From contig CAAEVH010000071.1 of NCBI GenBank assembly GCA_900759445.1, positions 1 through 20,647 on the forward strand: a stretch of DNA of 20,647 nucleotides, given 5' to 3'. Origin of the DNA: an uncultured Raoultella sp. Its GTDB lineage: Bacteria > Pseudomonadota > Gammaproteobacteria > Enterobacterales > Enterobacteriaceae. This document shows positions 8,020 through 16,926 of this stretch, one piece after another (positions within the stretch are counted from its first letter, which is position 1; each line of letters starts with the position of its first letter). The notes beneath the pieces are model-generated. The model was not told the origin of the DNA, did no database searches, and worked only from the letters and a program-made list of their open reading frames with translations. The translations under genes were made by a program, and so were the position numbers.

Positions 8020-8517
8020 ATGTTAAACCAGCTGGAAAACCTAACGGAACGTGTTGGAGGCAGTAATGAACTGGTCGATCGCTGGCTGCATGTACGTAAG
8101 CATTTGCTCGTCGCTTACTACAAGCTGGTTGGCCTGAAACCGGGAAAAGAATCCTTTATGCGGCTTAACGAAAAGGCGCTGGATAGCTTTTGCCAAAGCC
8201 TGGTGGATTACCTCTCCTCCGGCCATTTTAGTATTTATGAACGTATTCTTGGCGAAATGGAAGGTGATACGCCACTTTTGGCAGCTACCAGGCTCTATCC
8301 GCAGCTGGAAGCCAATACCCAGCAAATTATGGATTACTACGACACCTGCCTCGAAAACGCCATCGATCACGATAATTATCTTGAGTTCCAGCAGGCGCTG
8401 TCCGATATCGGCGAAGCGCTGGAAGCCCGCTTTGCGCTGGAAGATAAGCTGATCGCCCTCGCCATTTCGTACAACCTGCAGGGCAACGTCAGCGACAATA
8501 TCGCGCCGACTGCTTGA
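8020..8517 (+). CDS. rsd: regulator of sigma D (anti-sigma-70 factor) Rsd
   Basis: Binds sigma-70 region 4 in stationary phase and sequesters it, helping alternative sigma factors gain core polymerase. In E. coli it also interacts with dephospho-HPr and SpoT. The 165-residue helical protein of the Rsd/AlgQ family starts MLNQLENLTERVGGSNELVDRW and is slightly longer than E. coli Rsd (158). No membrane or signal segments are present. A GGAG Shine-Dalgarno at 8010-8013 fixes the ATG at 8020. It is divergent from nudC with an AT-rich promoter region between (including TTATAT at 7967-7972) and lies directly upstream of the thiC riboswitch. Confidence 0.96.
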   Translation: MLNQLENLTERVGGSNELVDRWLHVRKHLLVAYYKLVGLKPGKESFMRLNEKALDSFCQSLVDYLSSGHFSIYERILGEMEGDTPLLAATRLYPQLEANTQQIMDYYDTCLENAIDHDNYLEFQQALSDIGEALEARFALEDKLIALAISYNLQGNVSDNIAPTA

Positions 8518-8518
8518 G

Positions 8519-8569
8519 TTGTGAACCGTTAACGAGTAATTTACAGACATTCTCCCTCTGCGGAGGGAG
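8519..8569 (+). promoter_or_regulatory. candidate thiC promoter and 5' hairpin
   Basis: A weak promoter-like pair TTGTGA (8519-8524) and TACAGA (8542-8547), spaced 17 bp, overlaps the rsd stop. Transcription would start near 8554. A hairpin CTCCCTC/GAGGGAG (8552-8558 with 8563-8569, TGCG loop) lies right there. It could instead be the rsd terminator, but no T-run follows. Low confidence: the promoter has only 4/6 and 3/6 matches. Confidence 0.3.
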
Positions 8570-8575
8570 TGCTAT

Positions 8576-8784
8576 CTTGTCGGAGTGCCTATTTTCCACA
8601 AAAGCATTCGTGATGCCTCAAGACGGCCAGTCAGTGAACTTCCAGGAGCTTACATCAGTAAGTGACTGGAGTGAGCGGACGAAGCCAACGAAGAGGCAGC
8701 GCGAAGAATAAAGTGGAAAAGGCTGAGACCGTTAATTCGGGATCCGCGGAACCTGATCAGGCTAATACCTGCGAAGGGAACAAG
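8576..8784 (+). promoter_or_regulatory. TPP riboswitch (THI element) of thiC, with expanded P3
   Basis: The conserved THI-box parts are present in order: TCGGAGTGCC (8580-8589), GGCTGAGACC (8721-8730), ATCCGCGGAACCTGATCAGG (about 8742-8761), CTAATACCTGCGAAGGGAAC (8762-8781). CTTGT (8576-8580) pairs with ACAAG (8780-8784) as P1. Bound thiamine pyrophosphate is known to reduce thiC translation in E. coli and to promote Rho-dependent termination. The segment 8785-8880 is the expression platform, with a hairpin GCGA..GTCC/GGAC..TCGC (8800-8825), and the thiC Shine-Dalgarno GGAATGAG lies just before ATG 8882. GCC (8587-8589) and GGC (8721-8723) close P3, which here continues into a 129-nt ERIC repeat rather than a small loop. 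Confidence 0.95.
8592..8720 (+). repeat. ERIC (enterobacterial repetitive intergenic consensus) element inside the TPP riboswitch
   Basis: Bases 8633-8679 contain the diagnostic ERIC core: AGTGAA..CCAGGAGCTTACAT, then AGTAAGTGACTGG, GTGAGCG, and GAAGCCAACG at 8681-8690, in the order and spacing of the ERIC consensus. The ends are perfect 8-bp inverted repeats, TTTTCCAC (8592-8599) and GTGGAAAA (8713-8720). Inner pairings are TGCCTC/GAGGCA (8614-8619 with 8693-8698), TCCAG/CTGGA (8641-8645 with 8666-8670) and CTTAC/GTAAG (8649-8653 with 8658-8662). The length, 129 bp, is close to the ~127-bp full-length ERIC. No clear TA target duplication is seen on the right side. Confidence 0.9.
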
Positions 8785-8878
8785 AGTAAACTGCTATTCG
8801 CGACCGTCCGTTCAGGACCGATCGCCTCTGTTACTCCATCCGTCGTCTGACAAGCCATCTCCTCTTTATCTGGAATGA

Positions 8879-10776
<1,898 letters not shown>

Positions 10777-10777
<1 letters not shown>

Positions 10778-11412
10778 TGTATCAACCCGATTTTCCTCCC
10801 GTCCCGTTCCGTTTAGGTCTCTATCCGGTTGTTGATAGCGTGGTATGGATTGAGCGCCTGCTGAAAGCCGGCGTGCGTACCCTTCAGCTGCGCATCAAAG
10901 ATAAGCGCGACAGCGACGTTGAGGACGATGTGATCGCCGCTATCGCGCTTGGTCGTCAATATCATGCCCGGCTGTTTATCAACGACTACTGGCAGCTGGC
11001 CATCAAACATCAGGCTTACGGCGTGCATTTAGGCCAGGAGGATCTGGAAACCACAGACCTCAGCGCCATTCGCCACGCCGGCCTGCGTCTTGGGGTCTCG
11101 ACCCATGACGATATGGAGATCGACGTTGCGTTGGCCGCACGCCCCTCCTATATCGCCCTGGGCCACGTTTTTCCTACGCAAACCAAACAGATGCCTTCCG
11201 CCCCTCAGGGACTGACGCAGCTCGCTCAACATATCCAGCGCCTGCGGGATTACCCGACGGTGGCGATCGGCGGCATCAGCCTGGCGCGCGCGCCGGCGGT
11301 GCTGGACACCGGCGTCGGCAGTATTGCGGTCGTCAGCGCGATTACCCAGGCGGCAGACTGGCAACAGGCCACCGCCCAGCTGCTGGAAATCGCAGGAGCA
11401 GGCGATGAATGA
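10777..11412 (+). CDS. thiE: thiamine phosphate synthase ThiE
   Basis: Couples HMP-PP with the carboxythiazole phosphate made by ThiG to give thiamine monophosphate. The 211-residue TIM-barrel protein shows the family motifs: QLRIKDK (Q38, R39, K41) for pyrophosphate, FINDYW (N69, D70), GVHLGQEDL (with Mg-binding E88/D89 region), GVSTHD, and [18 protein letters not shown] with T134-Q135-T136-K137. IGGISL lies near the C-terminal phosphate site. The ATG shares its A with the thiC stop (TGATG), and its own TGA overlaps the thiF start by 8 bases, so translation is probably coupled along the operon. Confidence 0.97.
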
Positions 11413-12160
11413 CAGCGATTTTATGCGCTATAGCCGCCAGCTGCTGCTGGAGGATATCGCCATCGAAGGCCAGCAAAAGCTGCTGGCCAGCCGGGTATTG
11501 ATCGTCGGTCTCGGCGGGCTGGGCTCGCCTGCTGCGCTGTATCTGGCTGGCGCCGGTGTCGGCACGCTGGTGCTGGCCGACGATGACGACGTGCACGTCA
11601 GCAACCTACAGCGGCAAATTCTGTTCACCAGCGATGATATCGCGCAACCCAAAACCACGGCCGCCAGAGCAAGGCTGGCTCGTCTCAACCCGCAGATTGA
11701 GCTGATTGCACTGAAGCAGCGGTTAGGCGGAAAGGCCCTGCTGGATGAAGTGGCGAAAGCCGATGTGGTACTGGATTGCACCGATAACATGGTGACCCGC
11801 CAGGCGATCAATGCCGCCTGCGTCGCACTGGCAACACCACTGATTACCGCCAGCGCCGTCGGGCTGGGAGGCCAACTGATGGTACTGACGCCGCCGTGGG
11901 AACAGGGCTGCTATCGCTGCCTGTGGCCGGACGCTCACGAGCCCGAACGCAACTGTCGTACGGCGGGCATTATCGGCCCGGTGGTCGGCATGATGGGCAC
12001 CCTGCAAGCGCTGGAGGCTATCAAGCTGCTCAGCGGTATGGCGACGCCGCGTAATACTTTGCGGTTGTTCGATGCCCGCACCAGCAGCTGGCGCGCGCTT
12101 GCATTACAGCGGGCTCAGGGTTGCCCGGTATGTGGAGGGCAGCATGCAGGTGTGGTTTAA
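11405..12160 (+). CDS. thiF: ThiS adenylyltransferase ThiF
   Basis: E1-like enzyme that adenylates the C-terminal glycine of ThiS and takes part in sulfur transfer to it, for thiazole formation. The 251 residues equal E. coli ThiF. The Rossmann ATP site [10 protein letters not shown] lies at about 35-44, followed by the [15 protein letters not shown] substrate/Mg segment and VVLDCTDN. The zinc site cysteines C169, C172, C240 and C243 and the sulfur-linked C184 (NCRTAG) are all present. I chose ATG 11405 ([12 protein letters not shown]), preceded by AGGAG at 11394-11398, over a longer in-frame start at 11324 inside thiE. It overlaps thiE by 8 bp and thiS by 17 bp. Confidence 0.97.
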   Translation: MNDSDFMRYSRQLLLEDIAIEGQQKLLASRVLIVGLGGLGSPAALYLAGAGVGTLVLADDDDVHVSNLQRQILFTSDDIAQPKTTAARARLARLNPQIELIALKQRLGGKALLDEVAKADVVLDCTDNMVTRQAINAACVALATPLITASAVGLGGQLMVLTPPWEQGCYRCLWPDAHEPERNCRTAGIIGPVVGMMGTLQALEAIKLLSGMATPRNTLRLFDARTSSWRALALQRAQGCPVCGGQHAGVV

Positions 12161-12344
12161 CGATGAACCGTTGCAGTGCGCCGAAGCGACATCCGTCGCC
12201 GCTCTGCTCACTCAACTGGAACAGCAGCAGCCGGGCGTCGCGCTGGCGCTCAATCAACACATCCTGCCGCGCGAGCGGTGGGATCACCATCTTCTGCAGG
12301 AAGGCGACCAAATCCTGCTTTTTCAGGTTATCGCCGGAGGCTGA
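12144..12344 (+). CDS. thiS: sulfur-carrier protein ThiS
   Basis: Small ubiquitin-like (beta-grasp) protein of 66 residues whose C-terminal glycine becomes a thiocarboxylate and donates sulfur to the thiazole ring on ThiG. It begins [12 protein letters not shown] and ends FQVIAGG, with the essential Gly-Gly terminus. The start is set by GGAGGG just upstream and by the family length. A longer in-frame ATG at 12072 would lie inside thiF and is not used. It overlaps the thiF end by 17 bp. The GGAGG that serves thiG is made by its own GGA-GGC diglycine codons. Confidence 0.95.
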   Translation: MQVWFNDEPLQCAEATSVAALLTQLEQQQPGVALALNQHILPRERWDHHLLQEGDQILLFQVIAGG

Positions 12345-12345
12345 C

Positions 12346-13116
12346 ATGTTACGTATTGCGGATAAAACATTTGAATCACATCTTTTCACCGGTACCGGTA
12401 AATTCGCCGCCCCCGACGTCATGGTGGAGGCCATTCGCGCCTCCGGCAGTCAGCTGGTGACGCTGGCGATGAAACGCGTCGATCTCCGTCAGCATAATGA
12501 CGCTATCCTCGCGCCGCTGCTGGCGGCTGGCGTGAGCCTGCTGCCCAATACCTCCGGGGCCAAAACGGCAGAAGAAGCCGTATTTGCCGCGCGTCTGGCG
12601 CGGGAGGCGCTGGGTACCCACTGGCTGAAACTGGAAATCCACCCGGACGCGCGCTGGCTGCTCCCCGATCCGATTGAAACGCTGAAAGCGGCAGAAATTC
12701 TGGTACGGGAAGGCTTCGTGGTGCTGCCCTACTGCGGCGCCGATCCGGTACTGTGCAAGCGTCTGGAAGAAGCGGGCTGCGCGGCGGTGATGCCGCTCGG
12801 CGCGCCGATCGGTTCCAACCAGGGGCTGGAAACCAAAGCGATGCTGGAAATTATTATCGAGCAGGCCACGGTACCTGTGGTGGTTGATGCCGGTATTGGC
12901 GTGCCAAGCCATGCAGCTCAGGCGCTGGAAATGGGCGCTGACGCGGTACTGGTGAATACCGCCATCGCCGTTGCCGACGACCCGGTCACCATGGCCCGCG
13001 CTTTCCGCCTGGCGATTGATGCCGGATTGCTGGCGCGACAGGCTGGCCCGGGGGCGCGCAGCGCTCAGGCGCAGGCCACCAGCCCACTGACCGGCTTTCT
13101 GGAGGCGCTGGTATGA
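12346..13116 (+). CDS. thiG: thiazole synthase ThiG
   Basis: Builds the thiazole phosphate ring from 1-deoxy-D-xylulose-5-phosphate, dehydroglycine (from ThiH) and ThiS thiocarboxylate. The 256 residues equal the E. coli protein, a TIM barrel. K95 in WLKLEIHPD is the Schiff-base lysine for [30 protein letters not shown] and [22 protein letters not shown] are phosphate- and substrate-binding segments. The start ATG 12346 (MLRIADKTF) is one base past the thiS stop, with Shine-Dalgarno GGAGG at 12336-12340. A long upstream in-frame extension to 12121 is a shadow of thiS. It ends with an ATGA overlap with thiH. Confidence 0.97.
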   Translation: MLRIADKTFESHLFTGTGKFAAPDVMVEAIRASGSQLVTLAMKRVDLRQHNDAILAPLLAAGVSLLPNTSGAKTAEEAVFAARLAREALGTHWLKLEIHPDARWLLPDPIETLKAAEILVREGFVVLPYCGADPVLCKRLEEAGCAAVMPLGAPIGSNQGLETKAMLEIIIEQATVPVVVDAGIGVPSHAAQALEMGADAVLVNTAIAVADDPVTMARAFRLAIDAGLLARQAGPGARSAQAQATSPLTGFLEALV

Positions 13117-14246
13117 AGACCTTCACTGACCGCTGGCGGCAGCTGGAGTGGGACGACATTCGCCTGCGTATCAACAGTAAAACCCCCGCCGACGTAGAAC
13201 GTGCCCTGGCGGCAAAACAGCTCAGCCGTGACGATATGATGGCCCTGCTCTCTCCTGCCGCCGCGGGTTATCTGGAGCCTCTGGCACAGCGCGCGCAGCG
13301 CCTGACGCGCCAGCGCTTTGGGAATACCGTCAGCTTTTATGTCCCGCTGTATCTCTCTAATCTGTGCGCCAACGATTGTACCTACTGCGGTTTCTCAATG
13401 AGTAATCGCATCAAGCGCAAGACCCTGGATGAGGCGGAAATTGCCCGTGAATGCACGGCGATCCGCGAAATGGGCTTTGAGCATCTGCTGCTGGTGACCG
13501 GCGAACATCAGGGCAAAGTCGGCATGGACTATTTTCGCCAGCATCTGCCCGCGATTCGCCGCCAGTTCGCCTCGCTGCATATGGAGGTCCAGCCGCTGGC
13601 GATGGAGGAGTATGCAGAGCTGAAAACCCTCGGGTTGGACGGCGTGATGGTCTATCAGGAGACCTATCATGAAAGCATGTATGCGAAGCATCATCTGAAA
13701 GGCAAAAAGCAGGATTTCTTCTGGCGGCTGGATACGCCGGACAGGCTTGGACAGGCGGGGATTGATAAGATTGGCCTTGGCGCATTAATTGGCCTCTCCG
13801 ACAGCTGGCGCGTGGATTGCTTTATGGTGGCGGAACATCTGCTGTGGCTCCAGCAACGCTACTGGCGCAGCCGCTACTCCATCTCCTTTCCGCGACTACG
13901 CCCTTGCGCCGGGGGTATCGAGCCTGCCTCATTAATGGATGAACGGCAGCTGGTGCAAACCATTTGCGCCTTCCGTCTGCTGGCCCCGGAAGTGGAGCTC
14001 TCGCTCTCCACCCGTGAATCCCCCTGGTTCCGCGATCGGGTTATCCCGCTGGCCATCAACAACGTCAGCGCATTTTCGAAAACCCAGCCCGGCGGGTATG
14101 CCGATAACCACCCGGAGCTGGAGCAGTTCGCGCCTCACGATGACCGTCGCCCGGAAGAGGTCGCCAGCGCGCTGGTAGCCAACGGACTGCAGCCGGTATG
14201 GAAAGACTGGGATAGCTGGCTGGGACGCGCTTCCCGGTCATCATGA
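13113..14246 (+). CDS. thiH: tyrosine lyase (2-iminoacetate synthase) ThiH
   Basis: Radical-SAM enzyme that splits tyrosine into dehydroglycine (2-iminoacetate) and p-cresol, supplying the C-N unit for ThiG. The 377 residues equal the E. coli length. The CX3CX2C cluster motif is C85-X3-C89-X2-C92 ([12 protein letters not shown]). VTGEHQGK is the SAM-binding region and [11 protein letters not shown] is conserved in the family. The C-terminal half contains [10 protein letters not shown] and [12 protein letters not shown]. It overlaps thiG by 4 bp (ATGA) and is the last gene of the operon. E. coli follows thiH with a short gene (htrC/yjaZ) and rpoC; here an accessory block begins instead. Confidence 0.97.
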   Translation: MKTFTDRWRQLEWDDIRLRINSKTPADVERALAAKQLSRDDMMALLSPAAAGYLEPLAQRAQRLTRQRFGNTVSFYVPLYLSNLCANDCTYCGFSMSNRIKRKTLDEAEIARECTAIREMGFEHLLLVTGEHQGKVGMDYFRQHLPAIRRQFASLHMEVQPLAMEEYAELKTLGLDGVMVYQETYHESMYAKHHLKGKKQDFFWRLDTPDRLGQAGIDKIGLGALIGLSDSWRVDCFMVAEHLLWLQQRYWRSRYSISFPRLRPCAGGIEPASLMDERQLVQTICAFRLLAPEVELSLSTRESPWFRDRVIPLAINNVSAFSKTQPGGYADNHPELEQFAPHDDRRPEEVASALVANGLQPVWKDWDSWLGRASRSS

Positions 14247-14521
14247 TGAGAAATGTAACGCCTTAAACGTTCTTCGTGGACGATCGCAATAAGAGAAACG
14301 GGCGATGGTGGTCATCTTTCCGTTTCTCTATTCTGCCCTGGTCAGCAGTGGATGCTGTCCAGGGCGAATGATATCTCTTCCTCACTTTCGCCCTGCTCCA
14401 TCGCATTGATAGCCATCACGATCGAAGATAAATCCCATCCTCCCGCTGGCCACAGTTATAATTAACCAGGCAACATCTGATTCGCTTGCCAGGCATTGCG
14501 ACTAATCCTGCGCTTCTTCCC
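14247..14521 (+). other. hairpin-rich intergenic region between thiH and the diguanylate cyclase gene
   Basis: No gene is seen. Three stem-loops occur. AGAGAAACGG/CCGTTTCTCT (14292-14301 with 14320-14329, 10 bp) is the best candidate for the end of the thi transcript but lacks a T-run. GCCCTGG/CCAGGGC (14335-14341 with 14359-14365) has an inner CAGC/GCTG. CAGGGCGAA/TTCGCCCTG (14360-14368 with 14387-14395) shares bases with the second, so the two exclude one another. A -10-like TATAAT at 14457-14462 may start the next gene; no good -35 accompanies it. Confidence 0.55.
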
Positions 14522-16087
14522 ATGGAAAAAACCTTCTGGAACGATTTAAAACACATGGCTCGTCACAGTAGAAAGCTCTCTTTTACCATGCCAATTCTTA
14601 TTGGCTTTACAGGGATTTTACTCAGCTTTTTGCTGATCGCCGTATTCGTCACCACGACGCAGAGACAGAACTTCCTTGAGGACTATCACCACGTTAATCG
14701 CAATTTCACCCATAACCTGGCCGTTAACTATACGGAATCGCTGCTGCGTGGAAATGATTATATCCTCGCCAGGGCAACCAAGTTCTTTGCGAAAAACGAC
14801 AAGTTAAATCAGGCCATTAATATAGACCCGCAAAGTGGGTTGCAGGAATTAATGCAGCTGCAGGAGCTGATGCCAACCGTCTCTTCTATTTCGCTGGCGG
14901 ATACCCAGGGCCATTACCTCCGGGCACCTGAGGTGCTGGAAAATGATAACAGCCGCGCCTTCGATCCGAAGTCCAGACCGTGGTTTATCAAACAGGCGGA
15001 AGCCAGTACTTTCAGCCACTATACCAGTCCCTATCTGGATTTCTTTACACAGCATCCCACCATTACGCTCTACAAACCGGTCATCTCACCGGAAGGCCGG
15101 CTCAAAGGCAGCCTCGCATTTCATCTGGATCTGACGTCAATGGGATACGCTTTGCGCCAGATGGTTGCCCCTGTTCAGGGCGAGTTTTTCGTCGTGCAGC
15201 GCGACGGGAAAGTCGTACTTCATCCAGATACCGGCGCGCTTTTTAAACCCTATGTCCGCGACGATCTCATGGACAAAATGACCAGCGCCGAGGGTCAGCT
15301 GTATGACGAGAAAAATGGTATCTGGTATTACTATTATTCGTTCACCAATCCAGACTGGTTTGTCATCTACCGCGTTGATAACACCACGCTGGTCGATTTA
15401 ACCCGCTATGAAACTGATATCGTGCTTTGGGGGTTTGCCCTGGCCGCCATTGTGATTATTCTCTTTGGCCTCTACCTGCGCCATGCGTCGCACACGGTGC
15501 TGATGAATATCATCAACGCGATTAAAACCGGCGACGTCAACCGTGCTCCGCGGCTGGAAGCGATGCTGAGTAAAGCCATCGAAAGTAATAAACAGCGCGA
15601 ACTGATCTATGTCCGCCAGGCTACCATCGATGCGCTCACCGGCTGTAAAAACCGCCGCGCCTTCGACAGCGATATCGCCGCGCTGATGAACGATCACCAG
15701 CCTTTCTCTCTTGCGCTGGTTGATATTGATAACTTCAAGACGATAAACGACACCTGGGGTCACCTCAATGGCGATATCGTTTTGCGCAATGTCGCCCGGG
15801 AAGGGCTGCAGATCTTCCAGCCCCTGCAAATTTCACTCTACCGCTATGGTGGCGAAGAGTTTGCCGTGATTTTCACCGGCGAGCATATTGCCAATGCGCC
15901 GGCGATACTGGAAAGCTGGCGACTTAACATTGCCCAACGCACCTGGCGTGAAGAAGGACTGACGGTAACCTTCAGCGCGGGCCTGGGAGAATGGAATATG
16001 GAGCCTCTGGAGCAGCTAGTGGTGAGCGTCGATGAAGCGCTTTATAAAGCCAAGCAGCAGGGAAAAAACCGTATCGTCCGCGCTTAA
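14522..16087 (+). CDS. membrane-bound dCache-GGDEF diguanylate cyclase
   Basis: Predicted to make cyclic di-GMP from two GTP in response to a periplasmic signal. In the 521-residue form there is a membrane segment at about 24-44, a periplasmic dCache-type sensor (about 50-295, including DPKSRPWFIKQA and ITLYKPV, typical of amine/amino-acid-binding Cache folds), a second membrane segment (about 301-319) and a C-terminal GGDEF domain (about 366-518). The GGDEF domain has DALTGCKNRRAF, metal-binding DIDNFK (D401), GGEEF at 443-447 and VDEALYKAKQQGKN. The I-site RxxD five residues before GGEEF is absent (PLQI instead). The start is uncertain: ATG 14522 lacks a clear Shine-Dalgarno, and TTG 14486 or ATG 14555 are possible. 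The architecture resembles DgcJ/YeaJ-type enzymes, but I cannot assign a name. By eye it is less GC-rich than the thi genes. Confidence 0.9.
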   Translation: MEKTFWNDLKHMARHSRKLSFTMPILIGFTGILLSFLLIAVFVTTTQRQNFLEDYHHVNRNFTHNLAVNYTESLLRGNDYILARATKFFAKNDKLNQAINIDPQSGLQELMQLQELMPTVSSISLADTQGHYLRAPEVLENDNSRAFDPKSRPWFIKQAEASTFSHYTSPYLDFFTQHPTITLYKPVISPEGRLKGSLAFHLDLTSMGYALRQMVAPVQGEFFVVQRDGKVVLHPDTGALFKPYVRDDLMDKMTSAEGQLYDEKNGIWYYYYSFTNPDWFVIYRVDNTTLVDLTRYETDIVLWGFALAAIVIILFGLYLRHASHTVLMNIINAIKTGDVNRAPRLEAMLSKAIESNKQRELIYVRQATIDALTGCKNRRAFDSDIAALMNDHQPFSLALVDIDNFKTINDTWGHLNGDIVLRNVAREGLQIFQPLQISLYRYGGEEFAVIFTGEHIANAPAILESWRLNIAQRTWREEGLTVTFSAGLGEWNMEPLEQLVVSVDEALYKAKQQGKNRIVRA

Positions 16088-16145
16088 AACCGCCTGCATC
16101 CGCAGGCCCGTCAGCCCGGATTTTACTGTTTTCAACCCTAAAACC

Positions 16146-16157
16146 GAAACCGGTTTC
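16146..16157. promoter_or_regulatory. LacI/GalR-family-like operator palindrome
   Basis: GAAACCGGTTTC is a perfect 12-bp palindrome with the central CG typical of LacI-family operators, close to AscG-type sites. It lies about 100 bp before the PTS genes and just upstream of a CRP site. No LacI-type regulator is encoded in the window, so the protein that binds it is unknown. Confidence 0.5.
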
Positions 16158-16164
16158 ATTATTT

Positions 16165-16226
16165 TGTGATGCCTTACACACAATCACGGCAAAGCGGTTG
16201 TCGTGTCTGTCGGCCCGCGATAAAGA
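16165..16226 (+). promoter_or_regulatory. CRP site and candidate promoter of the PTS IIB-IIA genes
   Basis: TGTGA (16165-16169), 6 nt, ACACA (16176-16180) matches the CRP consensus at 9 of 10 half-site bases. A possible -35 TTGTCG (16198-16203) and -10 TAAAGA (16221-16226) follow at 17-bp spacing. CRP would then be centred near -60, the class I position. The CRP site is more convincing than the promoter. Catabolite control is usual for sugar PTS operons. Confidence 0.55.
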
Positions 16227-16259
16227 TGATGCATCAAGGGAACATAAGGGCCATCTACT

Positions 16260-16565
16260 ATGAAGAATATCGTTTTATGCTGCGCCGCTGGAATGTCCAC
16301 CAGCATGCTGGTTCAACGCATGCAGGCTGCTGCACAACAAAAAGGTGTGGAAGTCTCCATCAAAGCCGTACCGGTTGCCGAGTTTAAAGATAACCTTGCT
16401 ACTGCCGATATTATCCTGCTCGGTCCGCAGGTGAAGTACGAGCAAGCTAAACTCCAGGCGCTGGCCGACCCGTTTGGTAAAAAAGTCGCCGTTATCGATA
16501 TGATGGACTACGGCATGATGAAAGGCGATGCTGTTCTCGACAAAGCCCTGAAGTTGATGGAGTAA
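16260..16565 (+). CDS. PTS lactose/cellobiose-family IIB component
   Basis: Phosphoryl carrier of a sugar phosphotransferase system, taking phosphate from IIA and passing it to the sugar bound by a IIC permease. It is 101 residues, the normal IIB size for the Lac/Chb family. The N-terminal P-loop-like CAAGMSTSMLV holds the phospho-cysteine, C8 (the second of two adjacent cysteines, C7-C8). VVLLGPQ of ChbB corresponds to ILLGPQVKYE here. AAGGG/GGGAA-like bases lie upstream of ATG 16260. The IIA gene starts 3 bp after its stop. The true substrate cannot be read from IIB; chitobiose, cellobiose or other beta-glucosides are the family norm. Confidence 0.93.
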   Translation: MKNIVLCCAAGMSTSMLVQRMQAAAQQKGVEVSIKAVPVAEFKDNLATADIILLGPQVKYEQAKLQALADPFGKKVAVIDMMDYGMMKGDAVLDKALKLME

Positions 16566-16568
16566 GTC

Positions 16569-16877
16569 ATGGAAGATTTAGAAACGATCATTATGGAGCT
16601 GTTGGTGAATGCTGGTTCTGCCCGCAGTTCAGCATTAACGGCTCTGCAGCTGGCCCGCAAAGGTGATTTTGCGGCTTCTGAGCAGGCAATGGCAGAATCA
16701 CATGAGTTTGTGAAGCACGCGCATAAAATCCAGACCCAGCTCATCGGCCTGGATGAAGGCACAGGTAAGCTGCCGGTGAACCTGATTACCGTTCACTCCC
16801 AGGATCATCTGATGAATGCCATGGTGATACAGGATCTGGCAACCGATATGATTGAACTGTATCGTCGCACCGCGTAG
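16569..16877 (+). CDS. PTS lactose/cellobiose-family IIA component
   Basis: Accepts phosphate from HPr and passes it to IIB. The 102-residue, all-helical protein forms a trimer in this family. The active-site sequence TVHSQDHLMNAM contains phospho-histidine H76 and the metal-binding D79, matching the HxQD motif of LacA/ChbA IIA proteins. It begins MEDLETIIMELLVNAGSARSSA, a normal IIA N-terminus, so it is full length. It is 3 bp after the IIB gene and followed by a strong terminator. No IIC gene is next to it: the unit stops here. Confidence 0.93.
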   Translation: MEDLETIIMELLVNAGSARSSALTALQLARKGDFAASEQAMAESHEFVKHAHKIQTQLIGLDEGTGKLPVNLITVHSQDHLMNAMVIQDLATDMIELYRRTA

Positions 16878-16895
16878 TCAATAAACGCAGTGAAT

Positions 16896-16925
16896 AGCAG
16901 GTGCCCTTCAGGCACCTGCTTTTTT
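16896..16925 (+). terminator. intrinsic terminator of the PTS IIB-IIA unit
   Basis: AGCAGGTGCC (16896-16905) and GGCACCTGCT (16911-16920) form a perfect 10-bp stem with a CTTCA loop, followed by a run of T. It lies 18 bp after the IIA stop and abuts the end of the convergent dcuB gene. Confidence 0.93.
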
Positions 16926-16926
16926 A

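Noticed and set aside
8552..8569. Classical rsd terminator
   Set aside because: The 7-bp stem is clear, but TGCTATC follows instead of a T-run, so I did not call it as a terminator.
8514..8850. Two short open frames (65 and 62 codons) across the thiC leader
   Set aside because: They lie entirely on the riboswitch and ERIC repeat, where RNA structure explains the sequence.
12121..12345. N-terminal extension of thiG by 75 residues
   Set aside because: It is out-of-frame reading of thiS. The known ThiG N-terminus MLRIADKTF starts at 12346 with its own Shine-Dalgarno.
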